From: JABMMZ01 sp044373665 | GTDB lineage: Bacteria > Bacteroidota > Bacteroidia > NS11-12g > UBA955 | Direction: 5' to 3' | Length of the DNA: 14,488 bases | Assembly: GCA_044373665.1 (NCBI GenBank) | Contig: JBIPNH010000054.1 | Location: forward strand, 1-14,488 | Shown here: positions 13,720-14,488 of the stretch, one piece after another | How the letters are laid out: every line of letters begins with the position of its first letter | How positions within the stretch are numbered: position 1 is the first letter of the stretch | The notes under the pieces: generated by a model | What the model saw: only the letters and a program-made list of their open reading frames with translations | Told to the model about the DNA's origin: nothing | Database searches by the model: none | Program-made: the position numbers and the translations under genes

Positions 13720-13727
13720 GTTTAAAT

Positions 13728-13735
13728 TAAATTTG
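13728..13735 (+). promoter_or_regulatory. -7 promoter element candidate for the last gene
   Basis: TAAATTTG matches TAnnTTTG and lies just after the terminator. It would give a leader of about 85 bases before ATG 13826. The only nearby TTTG (13717-13720) is too close to serve as a -33 element. The evidence is modest. Confidence 0.3.
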
Positions 13736-13802
13736 TAATTATTGGATTTTTATTGAACATTTGTTGAAGAAATCGAGAGTTTAATTCACTATTTAACGTC
13801 AT

Positions 13803-13817
13803 CCCCCCCAAAAAAAA
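13803..13817 (+). repeat. C7A8 homopolymer tract in a leader
   Basis: Seven C residues (13803-13809) are followed by eight A residues (13810-13817), ending eight bases before the ATG at 13826. Uninterrupted G/C runs are rare in DNA this AT-rich and are prone to slippage. At this position, length changes would alter leader spacing or structure rather than the reading frame. Confidence 0.75.
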
Positions 13818-13825
13818 CAAAAGTT

Positions 13826-14488
13826 ATGAAAATGATTTTCTTTGTTCTATGCTTATTTAGCATAGGATTTCTAACGGCCCAAAATGACAATCTAAATAAC
13901 AAGAAGAAAAACTGTTTTTATGCCAAACCTGTTGTTCATATTGGTGTTGGGAAAGCGGTTTCTACTCCCTTTTATAAAGGACAGTCTATGTTTAATTCAC
14001 CTTATGTTGAAAATGCAATTAAAGCAAATGTTTATTACAAGCGCATTGGTGTTAGCTATACTTGGAATATTGGATTACACAGGCATATTCATTACAAAAT
14101 TGAAAATTATCATTCCAATAATCGGGTTGCAGGCATCTATAACTACAACGAATTTTTGGACAATCGCAGTAATCGCCTCGCTTTTAATTATCAGATTCTT
14201 CAAAATAAACAGGTTTGTATATATTCACAGTTAGGATTGGAATGGTCTAAAACAACTCATGAATTTAATAAATATTTTGAGTTTTTTGATTCAACGGGCA
14301 AAGAAGTGTCTTTCCCTAACAAAATTAATAACCTACCATTTTATCAAAATAGTTATTTGCTTAATGCGGGTTTGAATATTCAATATGCACTTTTTAAATC
14401 TATGTTTTTGCTTCATTATACCATGCAATATCACCATCCTTTGAATGTCAATAACTATCAAAGCGATAATGGATTACACAGAATATCC
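13826..14488 (+). CDS. Putative outer-membrane beta-barrel protein (partial, 5' part)
   Basis: The frame is open from ATG 13826 to the window edge (221 codons, no stop). It begins with a signal peptide, MKMIFFVLCLFSIGFLTAQ, followed by a polar lysine- and asparagine-rich segment. After that, short alternating polar and hydrophobic stretches rich in tyrosine, phenylalanine and glycine recur (for example VVHIGVGKAVSTPF, ANVYYKRIGVSYTWNIGL, RLAFNYQIL, VCIYSQLGLEW, LLNAGLNIQYAL, MFLLHYTMQY). This is the pattern of transmembrane beta strands with turns. I cannot name a family. It lies downstream of a strong terminator and is probably a separate transcription unit. A different 104-codon frame at 13920-14234 overlaps it and is a shadow. 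Confidence 0.78.
   Translation, partial: MKMIFFVLCLFSIGFLTAQNDNLNNKKKNCFYAKPVVHIGVGKAVSTPFYKGQSMFNSPYVENAIKANVYYKRIGVSYTWNIGLHRHIHYKIENYHSNNRVAGIYNYNEFLDNRSNRLAFNYQILQNKQVCIYSQLGLEWSKTTHEFNKYFEFFDSTGKEVSFPNKINNLPFYQNSYLLNAGLNIQYALFKSMFLLHYTMQYHHPLNVNNYQSDNGLHRIS

Noticed and set aside
13920..14234. 104-codon plus-strand frame with hydrophobic C-terminal half
   Set aside because: It is out of frame with the signal-peptide-bearing frame that is open from 13826 to the window edge. The latter has beta-barrel character and a sensible start, so the 104-codon frame is a shadow.

Overview
The window looks like chromosomal DNA from a Bacteroidota bacterium, probably of the AT-rich flavobacterial type. 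Four observations support this: a type IX secretion (T9SS) C-terminal sorting domain on a large surface protein, a tail-fibre-like secreted protein with the WPDFVF...HLPGMPS C-terminus common in this phylum, lipoproteins and signal peptides of Bacteroidota type, and several exact matches to the Bacteroidota -7 promoter element TAnnTTTG. No tRNA, rRNA, CRISPR array, transposase or integrase was seen.

Bases 1-2603: the last 21 codons of an unidentified plus-strand gene converge on a minus-strand pair, a secreted M61-family aminopeptidase with a PDZ domain followed by a class I SAM-dependent methyltransferase. Bases 2682-3644: a diheme cytochrome c peroxidase on the plus strand, divergent from the peptidase.

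Bases 3591-4590 hold the most informative structure. A toxin-antitoxin pair (HigB/RelE-like toxin, HigA/Xre-like antidote, minus strand) sits exactly between the peroxidase gene and nif3. It is flanked by direct repeats of about 107 and 110 bases. Each repeat carries the end of the peroxidase gene joined to the start of nif3. The left copy therefore holds a nif3 head remnant and the right copy a peroxidase tail remnant. By hand count the copies match at 91 of 107 aligned positions. The toxin has no canonical start codon where its family normally begins. An inverted repeat overlaps the predicted TA promoter, and a -7 element in the right-hand peroxidase remnant could now drive nif3.

Bases 4539-7999: nif3, a coiled-coil plus C4 zinc-ribbon protein, and an exported TPR-like protein form a plus-strand run. 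A perfect 13-bp terminator-like hairpin with a T run lies inside the signal-peptide codons of the third gene.

Bases 8000-8422 are non-coding and AT-rich, with a dyad and two mutually exclusive hairpins. Bases 8423-13660 are a tightly overlapping plus-strand operon of envelope proteins: a tail-fibre-like secreted protein, a 39-codon lipoprotein, a 304-residue lipoprotein with a PKD-like region, and a 1004-residue T9SS cargo protein. All junctions overlap, and a perfect 18-bp terminator ends the unit. It is the best candidate here for an uncharacterised surface system, but no biochemical function can be assigned from sequence. The window ends inside a putative outer-membrane beta-barrel gene preceded by a C7A8 homopolymer tract.
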